A stretch of 64,000 nucleotides of DNA from Byssothecium circinans (Eukaryota; Ascomycota; Dothideomycetes; Pleosporales; Massarinaceae), in assembly GCA_010015675.1 (NCBI GenBank), contig ML976984.1:612762-676761 (forward strand), given 5' to 3'. The translations under genes and the position numbers were made by a program. Under the pieces are notes generated by a model. The model searched no databases. It was not told the DNA's origin and saw only the letters and a program-made list of their open reading frames with translations. Each line of letters starts with the position of its first letter. Position 1 is the first letter of the stretch. Shown piece after piece: positions 34,434 through 45,055 of this stretch.

Positions 34434-35262
34434 CTAATCGTACGCGTTGTCAAAGTCCCCATCATCGCCATCATCGTCATCCCCGTTATCAAAGTACTGC
34501 TCCGCATTGTAGTCGTCACCCGACTCTTCCGAGTCACTCGAGACAGCCGACCAGTTGTCTTCTTCATCCACTGCATCAGGCTTGCCATCGTCAGCATCTT
34601 CCTCATCAATATCCTCTTCTTCATGGTCCTCAACATCCTTCAAGCGCTCCTCCTCCTGCTGTATCATGCGGTCCACGTACGACTTGGCATTCATCCGTGT
34701 GACAGAGAGCAGTTGGCGCTTCTCGTTGGTGCCGTCACCGCCGGGGACTAGGAGGTCGTGTAGCTCTGGTGGGAAGAACTCTAGGACGTACGGGCGGGTA
34801 TCGAGCTTTGGTATCCGGCGACGCTTTTTGGCATATCGCGCTGAGTAGGTCTGGTTGTCGCTGAATGTGTTGAACAGTGCCTCTTCGGTTGGTGCACGCT
34901 CGTCGGCTTTTCGCTTGAGGCCATCGCGCATACCGTCGTTAAGGATGGTGTAGAATGGTCCCTCACGGATGCGGGAGCGCACGGCGAGGTGATGCTCGAT
35001 AATACGCTTCTCGTCGGCGGTCGCGGGAGTCGCTTGCGGGGGATGGTGGGTGTTCTGGTCACCGTTAGTAGCTGTTTTATGACGGCGGCTTGATAGTTGG
35101 ACTTACGGGAAAGCGCTCTGCTGGGCCTTTTTGGATCTCGAGCCCAGATAGATCCCATTCAACCTCTGTGCCTGCAATCATCATTTTCCCTCCTCGTCCA
35201 GCTCCTCCAAAGGCCCCGCCCCGGCCACCGCGTGCGCCACCGCGCCCTCCCCGTCCAGACAT
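34434..35262 (-). CDS. RPC31: RNA polymerase III subunit Rpc31/RPC7
   Basis: Two exons (35262-35107, 35054-34434; intron 52 nt, GTAAGT...CAG) join in phase 0 to 258 residues. The N-terminus is a Gly/Arg-rich MSGRGGRGGARGGRGGAFGG, typical of fungal Rpc31. Then come the conserved segments LAVRSRIREGPFYTI and YSARYAKKRRRIPKLDTRPYVLEFFPPEL, and finally a long Asp/Glu-rich C-terminus. Rpc31 belongs to the Rpc82-Rpc34-Rpc31 subcomplex that helps Pol III open promoters of tRNA and 5S genes. Its acidic tail is a family trait. The gene is divergent from the HSM3-like gene and convergent with the deaminase-like gene. Confidence 0.9.
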
Positions 35263-35751
35263 TATACGCAGAGCTGTGCGGGAATCTAATAGCGAGCCTA
35301 ATGAAAAGCGTACTGTCGGATTTTCGAGAACAGGAGGGTAGGGTAGAGGGGATGGGGGTGATGGTGGAGTCGTGAGAATTGTGACTCTGCACCGTTCCGT
35401 ACTAGGGTACGAGGGCGGGACACCACAGCCGAGGCCTCTCGTCATTCACCCTCACACACCACAACCAAGGAACATCTAACACTCCTGGAACGACGGAAAG
35501 ACCGGCGGTACTGTATCTCCTCTAACATTGCTTTGGAAAGTTTGGCACCTGGTTAGGCAGAGTCTCAAGCCGACATCGGGAACAGCACTCATCTGGTCAC
35601 TAAACTTGCCCATTACGCCACGTCCTACGCGTCCTATCACGTAGTCACATGAGCAGAGCTAGAACCTTCTTCTTCTAGTAAGCGCCTGCAACTGCCTTAA
35701 GGTACGTCTGGGCATCAAACAAGCCCAACATCCAGCAACATACCATCCAAC
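35263..35751. promoter_or_regulatory. Divergent intergenic region RPC31/HSM3-like
   Basis: 489 bp containing both promoters. No TATA box or gene recognised. Confidence 0.35.
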
Positions 35752-37714
35752 ATGGTGCCTTCTGTGGTTCTAGAAGAGCTGTCGACGCACCTGCAAAAGG
35801 TGGACGAGGATCCTACAACTCCTTTCGATACAGAGCTTCTCGAGAAAAGCGAGCTTTTCACAAGCACGCCCGAGTACCGTAATCAGATATGGAAAGAGAC
35901 AAGTCCGTTGTTCTTACAGATCGCAAATCTACTCCCAAAGCTTCAACAAGATCCTTCGCCATTAGTCCACTTCGTAACCAAACTATCTGAGCCGTACCGA
36001 TTCCAGGACATCAAAGACATCGAATTCGAGGTGGCCTTGGACCTTCAGGCAGCCCCCTTCCATGGTCTCATTCTTTCACTACTGGAAAAAGCCACGGCGA
36101 GCAGCAGCGACGCGCAATCTCTGGCGAATAGGCCTGCTGTGGTGGGAGCAGTGGTGAGGTTGTGGCTTTGCACGACGGCCGCTGGTGTTGCAACACAAGC
36201 TGAACACCTGTTAACGTCGTTACTGCGAGCGTCGACGAACGAGCCGGTGTCCGTGTCAGGAGAGGCGCCGCTGCATAAATACGGTGCTGGACCTATGTGG
36301 CGGCGGCTATTCAATGATCGCGATATCGTCTCGCTCTACTACCATTACACATCTCTTAAATCGACAAATTCGCCCCCTCCACAGCTGAGCAAGCGCGATA
36401 AAACCATTTCGCAGGCAAGGTTGCTGGAATGGCTACCAAAAGTTGGTGCGCTGGACTGGAACGCGATTATAGCAGGTCACGGTATCGACGTTGAGCGGAA
36501 AGCTGGTCTGGCAGAAGGTCAGGGTCTGCTTCACTATGCGGCTCTGAGGATGGTCGACACCGAAGACGACATCTTGATGCATATGACGCTCATCAACTTC
36601 TTCCGTGAACTGATCGTCACGGTCAAGACGAGGCCACATCTCACGTATGTACAATTTTAACAGCCCAGCATACATATGTCACCCTCTGACCAATAGATAG
36701 AGCATACAATTCGAGCCTTTCGCTAGACTTTCTCCAAGAGCACGGCATACACAAAGGTATCGTCGACTTTCATACCTTGGACGAACCCCGCCTTGAGCAC
36801 TCCTTCTTGAGTCCGCGAACGGCGCAATACATCAGTGACTATGCGAGCAACTACCCGGATAACTTCGAGAACAGCGCGGAGATGCCCATCGTTCGAAATT
36901 ACCTCCATCAAAATATTCGAAAGTGCGAACCACACGATCTCAGCATTCTAGCCTCTATGCCTCGCGCCACACTCGTACCACAGCGTTCAGGAACCCTTTT
37001 CTGGGATGACTGTGTTGTGCTGGATATACCCATAACACGGACGAACCCTGATGCATTGAAGACACTCGCTGCTGTCTTTCACGGCCCACTCAAGGTACGT
37101 GACATCCTCTTGTGCACAGGCGTTGCTCGTCTAACCCAGAACAGCCCGAACTCACCTTCCCACAAGTCGAGACTCTCGGCGAGGATCAAAAGCGGATAGA
37201 AACTGAAGCATACTTCGCCCGGCTGCTCACTTATCTCTACTACACGAAACACCCTAGCGTGTTCGCTGATGTTGTCACACATGCCGATACCATTGCCGTG
37301 AAAGACAACGCCATAGCGGCCCTCACCCTCATCAGCGCCCTCATAACCTCGACCTGGTCATCCACACCTCCTAGTACCATCCCATCAAACGACCCGGTCA
37401 CATCGCGTCTTCAAACCTTCCCCCAGACAGGTCTTGATCTGATCCTCGATCCCACTATCAGCGGCGGCGTCCTCCCTTTGCTCATGAAGCCTGCAACGAC
37501 GTTCTCGAATCTAGTCGGTGGTCGAGGCGATGCGGAGAATGCGGCGTATCAGGTCGCTATGGCGAAGTTCGATGTACTCAAGGCGCTAGGCCGGAGATTG
37601 GAGAAAGAGAGTGCAAGGCAGGATGTTGTTTCTATGGTAGCTAGGAGGGTAAATGAGGGACCTTGGGGCGTTGGAGGGAGTGCGGGATCACGAATCGGGA
37701 CTCTGGAGCTGTAG
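35752..37714 (+). CDS. Hsm3/PSMD5-like helical-repeat protein (26S proteasome assembly chaperone)
   Basis: Three exons (35752-36644, 36701-37094, 37145-37714) give 618 residues. The protein is helical throughout, consistent with ARM/HEAT repeats. Segments that match my memory of the fungal HSM3 family are DPSPLVHFVTKLSEPYRFQDI, ISQARLLEWLPKVGALDWNAI, EGQGLLHYAALRMVDTEDD and INFFRELI. Hsm3 in yeast holds the Rpt1-Rpt2-Rpn1 module during assembly of the proteasome base; its name comes from a mutator phenotype. Assignment is from remembered sequence style rather than a motif, so a different ARM-repeat protein remains possible. The acceptor at 36700 lies in a duplicated ATAGATAG, and only the second AG keeps the frame. 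Confidence 0.65.
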
Positions 37715-38413
37715 TGTGGATGTTGAGAGGCTTTGAGGCTGCTCCGAGGGACGGTATGGTTCATCTGGTATCAAATCTATTCTGTCATCCCTTTTGCTAA
37801 GCTACTTTAAAGACAATGCTCACCGGGAGGCGGACGCCGTAGTACTTTTCGTTGGAATGTTTTGCGAACGAGAGAGAGGCGCGGAGGCTATGTTAGAAGG
37901 GGTCGTTGGAATTTGAAGGGGGGGGCGGAGGGAGGGGGGAAGGACCCTAACTTAGTTGCAAAGGCGGCTGACACCGCGGTGTCAGTTGGCCTCGTGTAGC
38001 TCTCGGTTTTCATTATCTAGAGGGCCTGCAATGTTAAGAGCCGACGGCTTTGCCCTTTCTTCAGCATTTTCATCGTTGACCAGTGACAGAGGTGGTATTG
38101 TGCGTGGAGATCGTCCAATGCAATGTTTCTTTACTGTCGTAAGCTTTTTTTTACTCACGTTCTCTGCCCCTGTGAACACAAGTCTCCCACACGTCCTCGT
38201 GAGTTGTGTGCTTGAGAAGGCGAGGTAAGCTCACGGAGCATACCAGAAGTTCCAGTAAAGCACGAGGAGTTGTTTGCGTGGTCCAACTGTTTCCGAAGCA
38301 GTCCATCCAATTCTTTGTTCTCTTCAAAAGTAGTGAAGCAAACAACTCTTTTGATGGTATAAATGGTTCTACGATTCCCACAAATACCAAGATCTCTGTC
38401 ACTCAAAAGGCTC
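37715..38413. promoter_or_regulatory. Intergenic with TATA box of the F-box gene
   Basis: TATAAA at 38358-38363 overlaps the first in-frame ATG (38363) of the following ORF. Transcription would therefore start after that ATG, and the true start is the next one at 38414. A G-rich patch lies at about 37917-37940. No other gene. Confidence 0.5.
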
Positions 38414-39262
38414 ATGTCTAGCCAACCTATCGCGAAGCGGCGAAGGCTAGGCGACAAAATCAACCGGCTCGGAAACCGTGCGAAACCCTCCACAATAGAA
38501 GGCACCCAAACAGAAACGGCAGCTCAGAAAGCCCTCAGCATCACAGAGCTACTCGAGAACATCATACTCAGCCTCAGTCTTGCCGACACGCTTCTCAATG
38601 CGCAGTGCGTCTGCAACTTCTGGAAGAATTGTATCGGAGGGTCAGTTGAGATTCAGAAGAACTGTTTCGCGATTCCTGAGATACAGGCCGACAAAGACAA
38701 ATGCGATAAATTGCTGTTCGAAGAATTCAAGCACGCTTCTATCCGAGATGAAGTCACAGCACTGAGGAGGAGTTTCACGAAAGCTGCCGCCCATAATAGA
38801 CAGCCTGCAGCGCAGAAATATTACGAGGATCTGAGGAACTTCCGTAGCCGTTGGGATAATTTGGTCAAAGAGGGTAGTCTCACGGTCCGGGTGTGTAGAG
38901 AAGCTTTTGCCAACTATCAAACTTCTCTCACCGAATCTTGCCTACATCTGCTCTTGTTTAAGGCATTCTCGCGGAAGCGGGGATACCTATGGACGGGCTA
39001 TCAGGATAAAATTGTACTCCTTACGCCAATTGGTTCCGACGCTCCGTTCGTCCAGCCGTTCACTTCGCTGTTTGTCAAATTGCTGGAGGACAAGCCAAAA
39101 GAAAATGTCTGGAGAGCTGCAGCAATGTCCCGACCTGTAGCTACTTGCTTCAGTGTTTGTTCAACTAGGCGGTCCCATGGATATGTCACGATTGAGCGGC
39201 AAAGCGGCGTTACGGTTGGAAACGTGCTTCAAGCTATCGCAAAGGTGCGCAAACTGCTTTGA
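38414..39262 (+). CDS. F-box domain protein
   Basis: A single exon of 282 residues from MSSQPIAKRRRLGDK. An earlier ATG at 38363 is rejected because a TATA box covers it. The F-box is ALSITELLENIILSLSLADTLLNAQCVCNFWKNCI (about residues 43-77), here with Ile-Thr in place of the usual Leu-Pro. The rest has no recognisable substrate-binding repeats, and the C-terminal segment resembles other Dothideomycete F-box proteins that continue further. The end at AIAKVRKLL lies just after AAG|GTGCGC, a possible splice donor. I could not join a downstream exon in frame, so the protein may be truncated. It would recruit targets to an SCF ubiquitin ligase. Confidence 0.65.
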   Translation: MSSQPIAKRRRLGDKINRLGNRAKPSTIEGTQTETAAQKALSITELLENIILSLSLADTLLNAQCVCNFWKNCIGGSVEIQKNCFAIPEIQADKDKCDKLLFEEFKHASIRDEVTALRRSFTKAAAHNRQPAAQKYYEDLRNFRSRWDNLVKEGSLTVRVCREAFANYQTSLTESCLHLLLFKAFSRKRGYLWTGYQDKIVLLTPIGSDAPFVQPFTSLFVKLLEDKPKENVWRAAAMSRPVATCFSVCSTRRSHGYVTIERQSGVTVGNVLQAIAKVRKLL

Positions 39263-41259
39263 ATGGTATTAGTTATGAGCGTTTTGCATGATTACATGGC
39301 CCCAGTCGAAGGGAGCTGGGACGAGGTTTGTTTCTTTTGCTAAGAAGTGGGGTTGCTCTGCTTCTGAGTGATGGGAAATCGCAAGTTCTGCAATCATAAT
39401 TCTCACTTCCCTTTGGCTTAGGAAATTGATATGACCCCTTAAAGGAGCTTTCTCGGTTTATCTTACATTTTCTGTGATATCTGATGTTTGGCAGTCAAGT
39501 TCCGTGAAACATTTATAAGGGTTGACGTGCGTGACCTCAATTCGCGCTATGACAGGTTCACACAATGGATCGAACTATTCAGTTTTTTACCAGAGCCTCA
39601 TTCATCGACCATAAAGTATCAAGGTCTGGATCTTTTCGTCCGCGCTCATGAGTTCCCCATCAGCGAAGCTTGTTTCATCAACAGAGCGTCTCTCGTGATC
39701 CTTAACGCTCGTATAGGAGAGAAAGTCGGCACTAAGATAGCAAGCTCAGGTGAGATGTATGTATCAATAGTCCGTATAATTCTGCTAGTGGTTTGAAGTT
39801 GACTTTAACAAGGATTGCTGCCCAGGTGCTGTTGAATTGTCAACCCTGCGGGAGCCTGATTATCACCCAACCCACCCAGTGCTGTTTCGTAAAGAGTATA
39901 TTTTACGGGCACCCATCTGTATGTCTTAAGTAGTCTTACGCGGTATACGTGAAAAAAAATTTCTCGTGCGTATCTACAAGACATCGTGATGAGACACTCC
40001 AACAGCTACAGATGCATTGAATGAAGATCGTCGAAAGGATATAAATAGAAGAGTTGGGAGAACGCCTTAATGCGCTTTGGGGGTTTATTGGAATGCGCAG
40101 CTGTGATGTTCATCCGAACTCTGCAGGGCTCTCCATCCTGGTGTGTCGAGTGACATTTTCGTGACACAACATGAGGCCGTGTTTTGACAGCTCGCCTGAC
40201 AATATGAAATCCGTCCAGAATCATCTAATTCAAGACAAATAATCCTTTTCTCTCAAGTTGTACTCTGCTGCGGTCTTCAGCATTTACGTCACTGCAATAT
40301 ATCAACGAAAGAATATCTGGGCTCTACCTACGTAGCATTCTGAGATTAGAACAGCCAGTGGCACTTTGCCGTTCCATGCTTCTCGTACTTCTATACGCTT
40401 GTGGATCGTCCTAATTCAGTAATTTTTTTTGCGACTTGGTGGGTCAACTAGGCACGTCAATGATAATCCAGCAATACATGTGATTGGTCTGTACGTATGA
40501 TTTCAGTTAGACACCGAGATCAACAGCCTGACTCGCACGAATCTCTGTAAGCTGCAGGTCGTGAATTACTATACTACCCCACAGCATGTATACGAACTAG
40601 GCTGAAAGCACGTAAGCATTGGGGCGACGATCTGCTGTGACGATTTCCGGCCGAACGTAAGCGCAGTAATTTGAGTGGCTATGTATTGGACGACTATGAC
40701 ATTCCACGCAAATGCCTATTGGCCTGCGTATAAAAATAAAGCTTCACCGCCTCATAAGCACTGCGGTTTTAAGGCTACTGGAGAATATAATCCTTCAGTG
40801 TAGATCTGTGTTGTCCATCCCCATGGGGCAGAAGGGGCCAAACGGTCTTGTCTTGGACCACTTTTCTGCTCGTACTTTCTATGACCAAGCATAATATGAA
40901 AAGAAATATGAAGATTTAGGCAACCAAAGTGTTTGATATACACCGACTTTCATCTATTCGGGACGCTTTCGACGTCATTGCCTGGGCAATGCGACCCCGA
41001 GCACAGCCGAACGCAGTGCGACAGAACCTTCAATTGGTAAACCTACAGATTCTACAAACTATTAAGGTAGTTTCATTGGTCCAAATTTGCTTACGAGAAT
41101 ATATGAGGATCTATTACGATGTTTTTAACACAGCTCAAGGCCGATGTGGTCGACGAGATGATCGCCTGACGAGCCAACAAAATCCTCAGCTGCGGACTAC
41201 GAACTCGCATCCAAAGCCAAATATGTCAAGTATGGAGCAATCAAGGGCCTCTCGAAAGG
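39263..41259. other. Intergenic, 2 kb, no confident gene
   Basis: An open frame at about 39494-39796 (KFRETFIRVDVRDLN...) lacks an ATG and may be a gene remnant, but it cannot be joined to the preceding F-box gene in frame. The rest is AT-rich spacer. Confidence 0.35.
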
Positions 41260-41267
41260 TATAAAGG
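41260..41267 (+). promoter_or_regulatory. TATA box of the cysteine-rich secreted protein gene
   Basis: TATAAAGG lies 139 nt upstream of the ATG. It is followed by an unstructured CAA/CAC-rich leader without upstream ATGs, a layout typical of highly expressed fungal genes. Confidence 0.6.
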
Positions 41268-41398
41268 GAGCTCAATTCCTCACCTCAAGTCTCATCATCA
41301 CAACAGCATCTTCACAACTACAACCAACAACAATCAACACTCCAACACTCACAACCAATCTTCACACACTAAACCAATACCTTCATCAATCTTTCAAA

Positions 41399-41751
41399 AT
41401 GTTCTCCAAGACCGTCATCGTTGCCGCCATCTCTGCCCTCTTCGCCAGCCAGGCCATCGCCGCCGCTGTCTCTATGGATGAGCGCGCTGCTATGATCGCT
41501 CCCGACCCAAGTACAACTTCACCATTCTCTTTATTAAATCGAGCATCTCAGCTGACCATTAACAGTCGCGGCCTGCAACTGCCCCAACAACTGCCGGCAC
41601 AAGAATGGCTCAAGCTGCAAGTTTTATGACAACGGTAACACCATTTCTGGCGGTAAGTGACGCCCCATCTTCCATCCCTTATGAAGAATAGCTTACTAAC
41701 TTACCTGTAGAGTGCCAAATCGAGGGCGACCACCTCAAGTGCGTTGCTTAA
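41399..41751 (+). CDS. Small cysteine-rich secreted protein (79 aa, six Cys)
   Basis: Three exons (41399-41510, 41566-41652, 41711-41751; introns 55 and 58 nt) yield 79 residues, too short to show as one frame. The signal peptide is MFSKTVIVAAISALFASQAIA. The mature part ends with a compact domain of six cysteines (C-N-C, C, C, C, C spacing) from AACNCPNNCRHKNGSSC to HLKCVA, so up to three disulfides. All splice sites are canonical (GTACAA/ACAG, GTAAGT/TGTAG). A strong TATA box and an open leader suggest good expression. This architecture is that of small secreted cysteine-rich proteins, including antimicrobial peptides and candidate effectors. No known family was recognised, and no function is claimed. 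Confidence 0.75.
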
Positions 41752-42207
41752 GCGGCACCCTCTTTCTTCGAGCTCTCATCACTCGATCCTTGCTTCGGCA
41801 ATGGTCGTCGTGAGCGCCTCAGAGAATTTCAAGAGGGTGTTACCTCCGTTGTTTTGGTTCTGCACAAATTATGGGCTTGACTGTTTGTATTTACTTTAGT
41901 GGTCTGGTAGTTGGACACAATTACACTCGCTTGATCTTCTTACTTTGCTTTGCCGGTTATTTGGGCGTTTTCAATACCTCCAGCAGCCTTGAAACCTCTA
42001 TGCCTCAGTGCCTCTCTCCTCTCATTATTCCTCTATTGCTATGCGTAACAATAGGTGACTTGAGCGCCTGTGTCGTAACTATACCGAATCCGCAGGTTCA
42101 GATCTTGCCACTCAGATTAAACGGCTAAGCTGAGCCTTCCTTTCCCCAGGCCGCTTCAGTCACATTCTTCACAATCATGGGCTGGATTTTTGGGTAGCAT
42201 TTGTTGT
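41752..42207. other. Intergenic
   Basis: 3' region of the secreted peptide gene; no gene seen. Confidence 0.4.
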
Positions 42208-42405
42208 TTAATCCCTCACCTGCCGAAGACCGTGAGGGTCAGCCAAGTCCTTCAATAGTAACGAGTTGTTCGGAGAAGGTACCTCGCAATTGAGTACCAA
42301 AACTTTGTATTTGCCCTGGCTCACAAACTCTTCGACAATAGTCTTTCCAAGGCAGCCTATGCCTCCTGCGACTGCGATGGTGAGAATGTTGGCGCCGTGG
42401 TATGT
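42208..42405 (-). pseudogene. N-terminal fragment of an NmrA/isoflavone-reductase-like gene
   Basis: On the minus strand the translation runs ANILTIAVAGGIGCLGKTIV then EEFVSQGKYKVLVLN, and stops at 42208-42210. This is the first beta-alpha-beta unit of a Rossmann NAD(P)-binding domain with the GGxGxLGK loop, as at the very start of NmrA-like and isoflavone-reductase-like proteins. No ATG precedes it and no remainder of the enzyme follows on that strand. A GTGAGG donor-like site lies at the end, so it may be an orphan first exon. I read it as a relic left by deletion or rearrangement. Confidence 0.6.
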
Positions 42406-43740
42406 TGTTTGCTTAAAGCGGTGTTATACCGTGATGCAGTGTGGTGTGCAGTGGTGTTTGGCCGTGATGTTTTTATGCGACTCGTGAAATTGAGAGGAAG
42501 TTACTTTGATACTCTCAATATGGCTAGATCCACCTCCCTGTATATATGTATCATGCACTCGAACATCTTCGCAACTAATTTGTAAGACGCCAAATATTTC
42601 CCACCAACTTCGTCGCATGAAAGGCTGCAGGTTGTCCATCCAATATCAAAAGATCCGTTTTATGCAGTTGATCACATCGTATGCTAATACAGTCACCTAA
42701 TTGCTTATACAATCAAGAAGATGAAAAGAGATACAGCCTGCTAGGCGCTGGATTAGGGTGTCGTCATAGGTTGCGGAAATCTGCCAAGGTGCGCAACTTA
42801 TTAGCCTTGAAAACGTAGTACCGAGCAAGAAAATGGAAGCTAACTAATTCACCACGCAAGTACGAACCACGCTTCCCATGGGCTCCGTTTTAGTATTAAA
42901 ACGTTGCCAGCGTGTACTCCGAACGTAAAAATCAAGAAGCGACACGGAGTACACAGCTGAGCCATGTTTCCATTGACGTCATCCCCGCCCCCCAACACAA
43001 CTTCCAGTGTGCTTCCCGCTCTGCTCATGAAATGGTGACGATCTTTTTTCGTCCGCTTTTACGGCCATCTTGCCAAAATCTCAAGTTCGTGGACCCTTAA
43101 ACTCGTAACTAACAGCACGGGGAACACTCAGAACTTAATATGAAACTCAGCCTCACGAAGAAGTCACAGAGATTGCAAGAAATAGGAAGATGATCACCTG
43201 AAATCACCTGAAATCATCCACCCTCTAAAGAGAGCTATTCACGGGTACAGCAGAATAGACAACTATGCTCTTAATTACACGTCGTGCTCATAGTTACGCA
43301 TTCAATTGATCAACACTAGAATATCCACTTATGCAACACTGCCCCCGCGGCGCCAGAACCAGGCCCGCCACAGGTATCTAATTCACCTATCAGACTGTGT
43401 GTTATGGGAGCTAAGCCTCCGTATTCGAAGGCGCACGCCTGTTCGGCACGGCTGAGATCTCACTCGCGCGGATCGTGACGTTATGAAGAAGTTGGTGACA
43501 CCAGGTGGTGATGTAAAGAGAAATGATGGGATATCTCAAGGGAAAATACTTTTAGATGGTGAACTTCAGTTCCCCGAGTTAGGTTTCATTGTCGATTCTT
43601 TCCCATCATCAACCCCACAACGAAAATGAAATTTCCAAACCGGGCGTCAAAGCACAGCTCAGAAGTCCCATCCTAGTGGTGGGAAGCCCGATACCGCACT
43701 GAACAAGAATACCAAGATATGCTGACTCCACACAGCCTCC
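42406..43740. other. Intergenic, 1.3 kb
   Basis: No gene recognised. A GAAATCACCT motif is repeated in tandem near 43198-43216. Confidence 0.4.
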
Positions 43741-44025
43741 ATGAGATCCATGCCCTCCCCGTCAGAAGAGCCCAAATCTTCACAACAGAACAACCTGCGG
43801 CCCACAAACTCGTCATCATCGGCATCTTTGACCCAGTCGCGCCCTGAGATTCGAAGGTTGAGCGGGAACTTTAACATGCCAACCGACATCGAGATGGAAC
43901 AAACTAGGAAGAACAAGAAGAGCTCTGGGCGGAGGAAGAGCGACAGTAAGATCCGCTATACACTTTCAGTGACGCCCCATTTTCGAAGATTGAGTAGCGG
44001 CTTCAAAGAGTTCTTCAAGGGCTAG
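43741..44025 (+). CDS. Small hypothetical basic protein (94 aa)
   Basis: The single-exon ORF MRSMPSPSEEPKSS... is Ser/Lys/Arg-rich, with the repeated words RRLSGNF and RRLSSGF (RRxS sites that a PKA-type kinase could use) and the end FRRLSSGFKEFFKG, which could form a basic amphipathic helix. No domain, signal peptide or intron is recognised. Composition and codon use look coding, but the case is not strong. Confidence 0.4.
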   Translation: MRSMPSPSEEPKSSQQNNLRPTNSSSSASLTQSRPEIRRLSGNFNMPTDIEMEQTRKNKKSSGRRKSDSKIRYTLSVTPHFRRLSSGFKEFFKG

Positions 44026-44683
44026 CAACCTGGCAAACGTGTATGGCATGAGATACAGGGTATGCAGTATCGCTAAACAAACACAATATCATCACCATTT
44101 TAACTTCGTGATAAATCGAGACCAAAATGTTGTTGATGGTGCAGTGCCCGTTTCATTTTGGGTCCTTCCTCGTCACTGATGACATCACTATCGGCACACC
44201 TGCGCCCTGTTCAACCCCAGCGGCCATAACACCATCATCAAATACCGACATTTAGGATATGGCGAACCCAGAATCGGGTGTCTGACCACAATTCTTGATT
44301 TTGCGCATTCCGCATGTGGATCATCGTGCATCAAACGGGAATCTTGCGTCGCGGTTCCTGAGCTAATGGGGCAGCGATCGTTGATTGGCCTGCCATGATT
44401 CCCCCTTCTGGCGATGATAGACAAAGAGTGGCTGCGTCGCCTCTTCCGGTGGTCGGGAGGCGCAGACTGAGCATGGCGCCGAGATGACGTCGGAATAAGA
44501 CATAATGAAACATTCCGGTTTAAATTGGTGAGATGGCCTGGTGGTGACTATTGTGACCACTCCTATCGTATCTCATACACAAACAAAAGCAGGACTACTA
44601 CCGATAAACTTCTCTAGACGGATTGTCGCAAACCAACCTCAAATACTCCTATCTCCTTTAAACCCGTTTCGATCATACACTTT
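44026..44683. other. Intergenic
   Basis: No gene seen. A short direct repeat GTGACTATTGTGACCAC-like word lies near 44542-44560. Confidence 0.35.
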
Positions 44684-45055
44684 ATGCACGATTCCACAAT
44701 CACCGTCCGCGAACTCGAAGCTATGGCGAAGCAAAACAACCAGGCAACCGCAGGCGACTCCTACTCTCACCAACGCTCCGCATCATCCGTCTCGAAAACG
44801 TCATTCTCATCGACACGACATTCAATGGAGGCCGCTCCAGAATCTCCGACCACCTCCAAACCTGAGTCAGAGTCACCTTCACCCGCCGACGCCGACGCAA
44901 TACCTCCCTACAAGGACAACACGTACGAAAACAAAGACGGCTCGGGCCTTGTAAGGACGTTGAGCAAACGTGAATATGCGATAGAGATTTCGAGGATGAT
45001 GGGGAAGCAGCTTGTCAAGAGTGTGAATGGAAAGACATCAGTGGAAAGTGACTGA
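44684..45055 (+). CDS. Small hypothetical protein (123 aa)
   Basis: The single exon starts MHDSTITVRELEAMAKQNNQ. The middle is a disordered Ser/Thr/Pro/Glu-rich region, and a C-terminal helix reads VRTLSKREYAIEISRMMGKQ. The two ends look like conserved short motifs around a variable linker, which favours a real gene. No family is recognised. It lies 658 bp downstream of the other small Ser-rich ORF on the same strand. Confidence 0.5.
   Translation: MHDSTITVRELEAMAKQNNQATAGDSYSHQRSASSVSKTSFSSTRHSMEAAPESPTTSKPESESPSPADADAIPPYKDNTYENKDGSGLVRTLSKREYAIEISRMMGKQLVKSVNGKTSVESD

Noticed and set aside
35752..37714. V-ATPase subunit H for the helical-repeat protein
   Set aside because: The conserved subunit H segments are not visible, whereas several HSM3-like segments are.
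39488..39796. Possible second exon of the F-box gene
   Set aside because: It has no ATG, and the only good acceptor before it gives the wrong phase relative to the AAG|GTGCGC donor.
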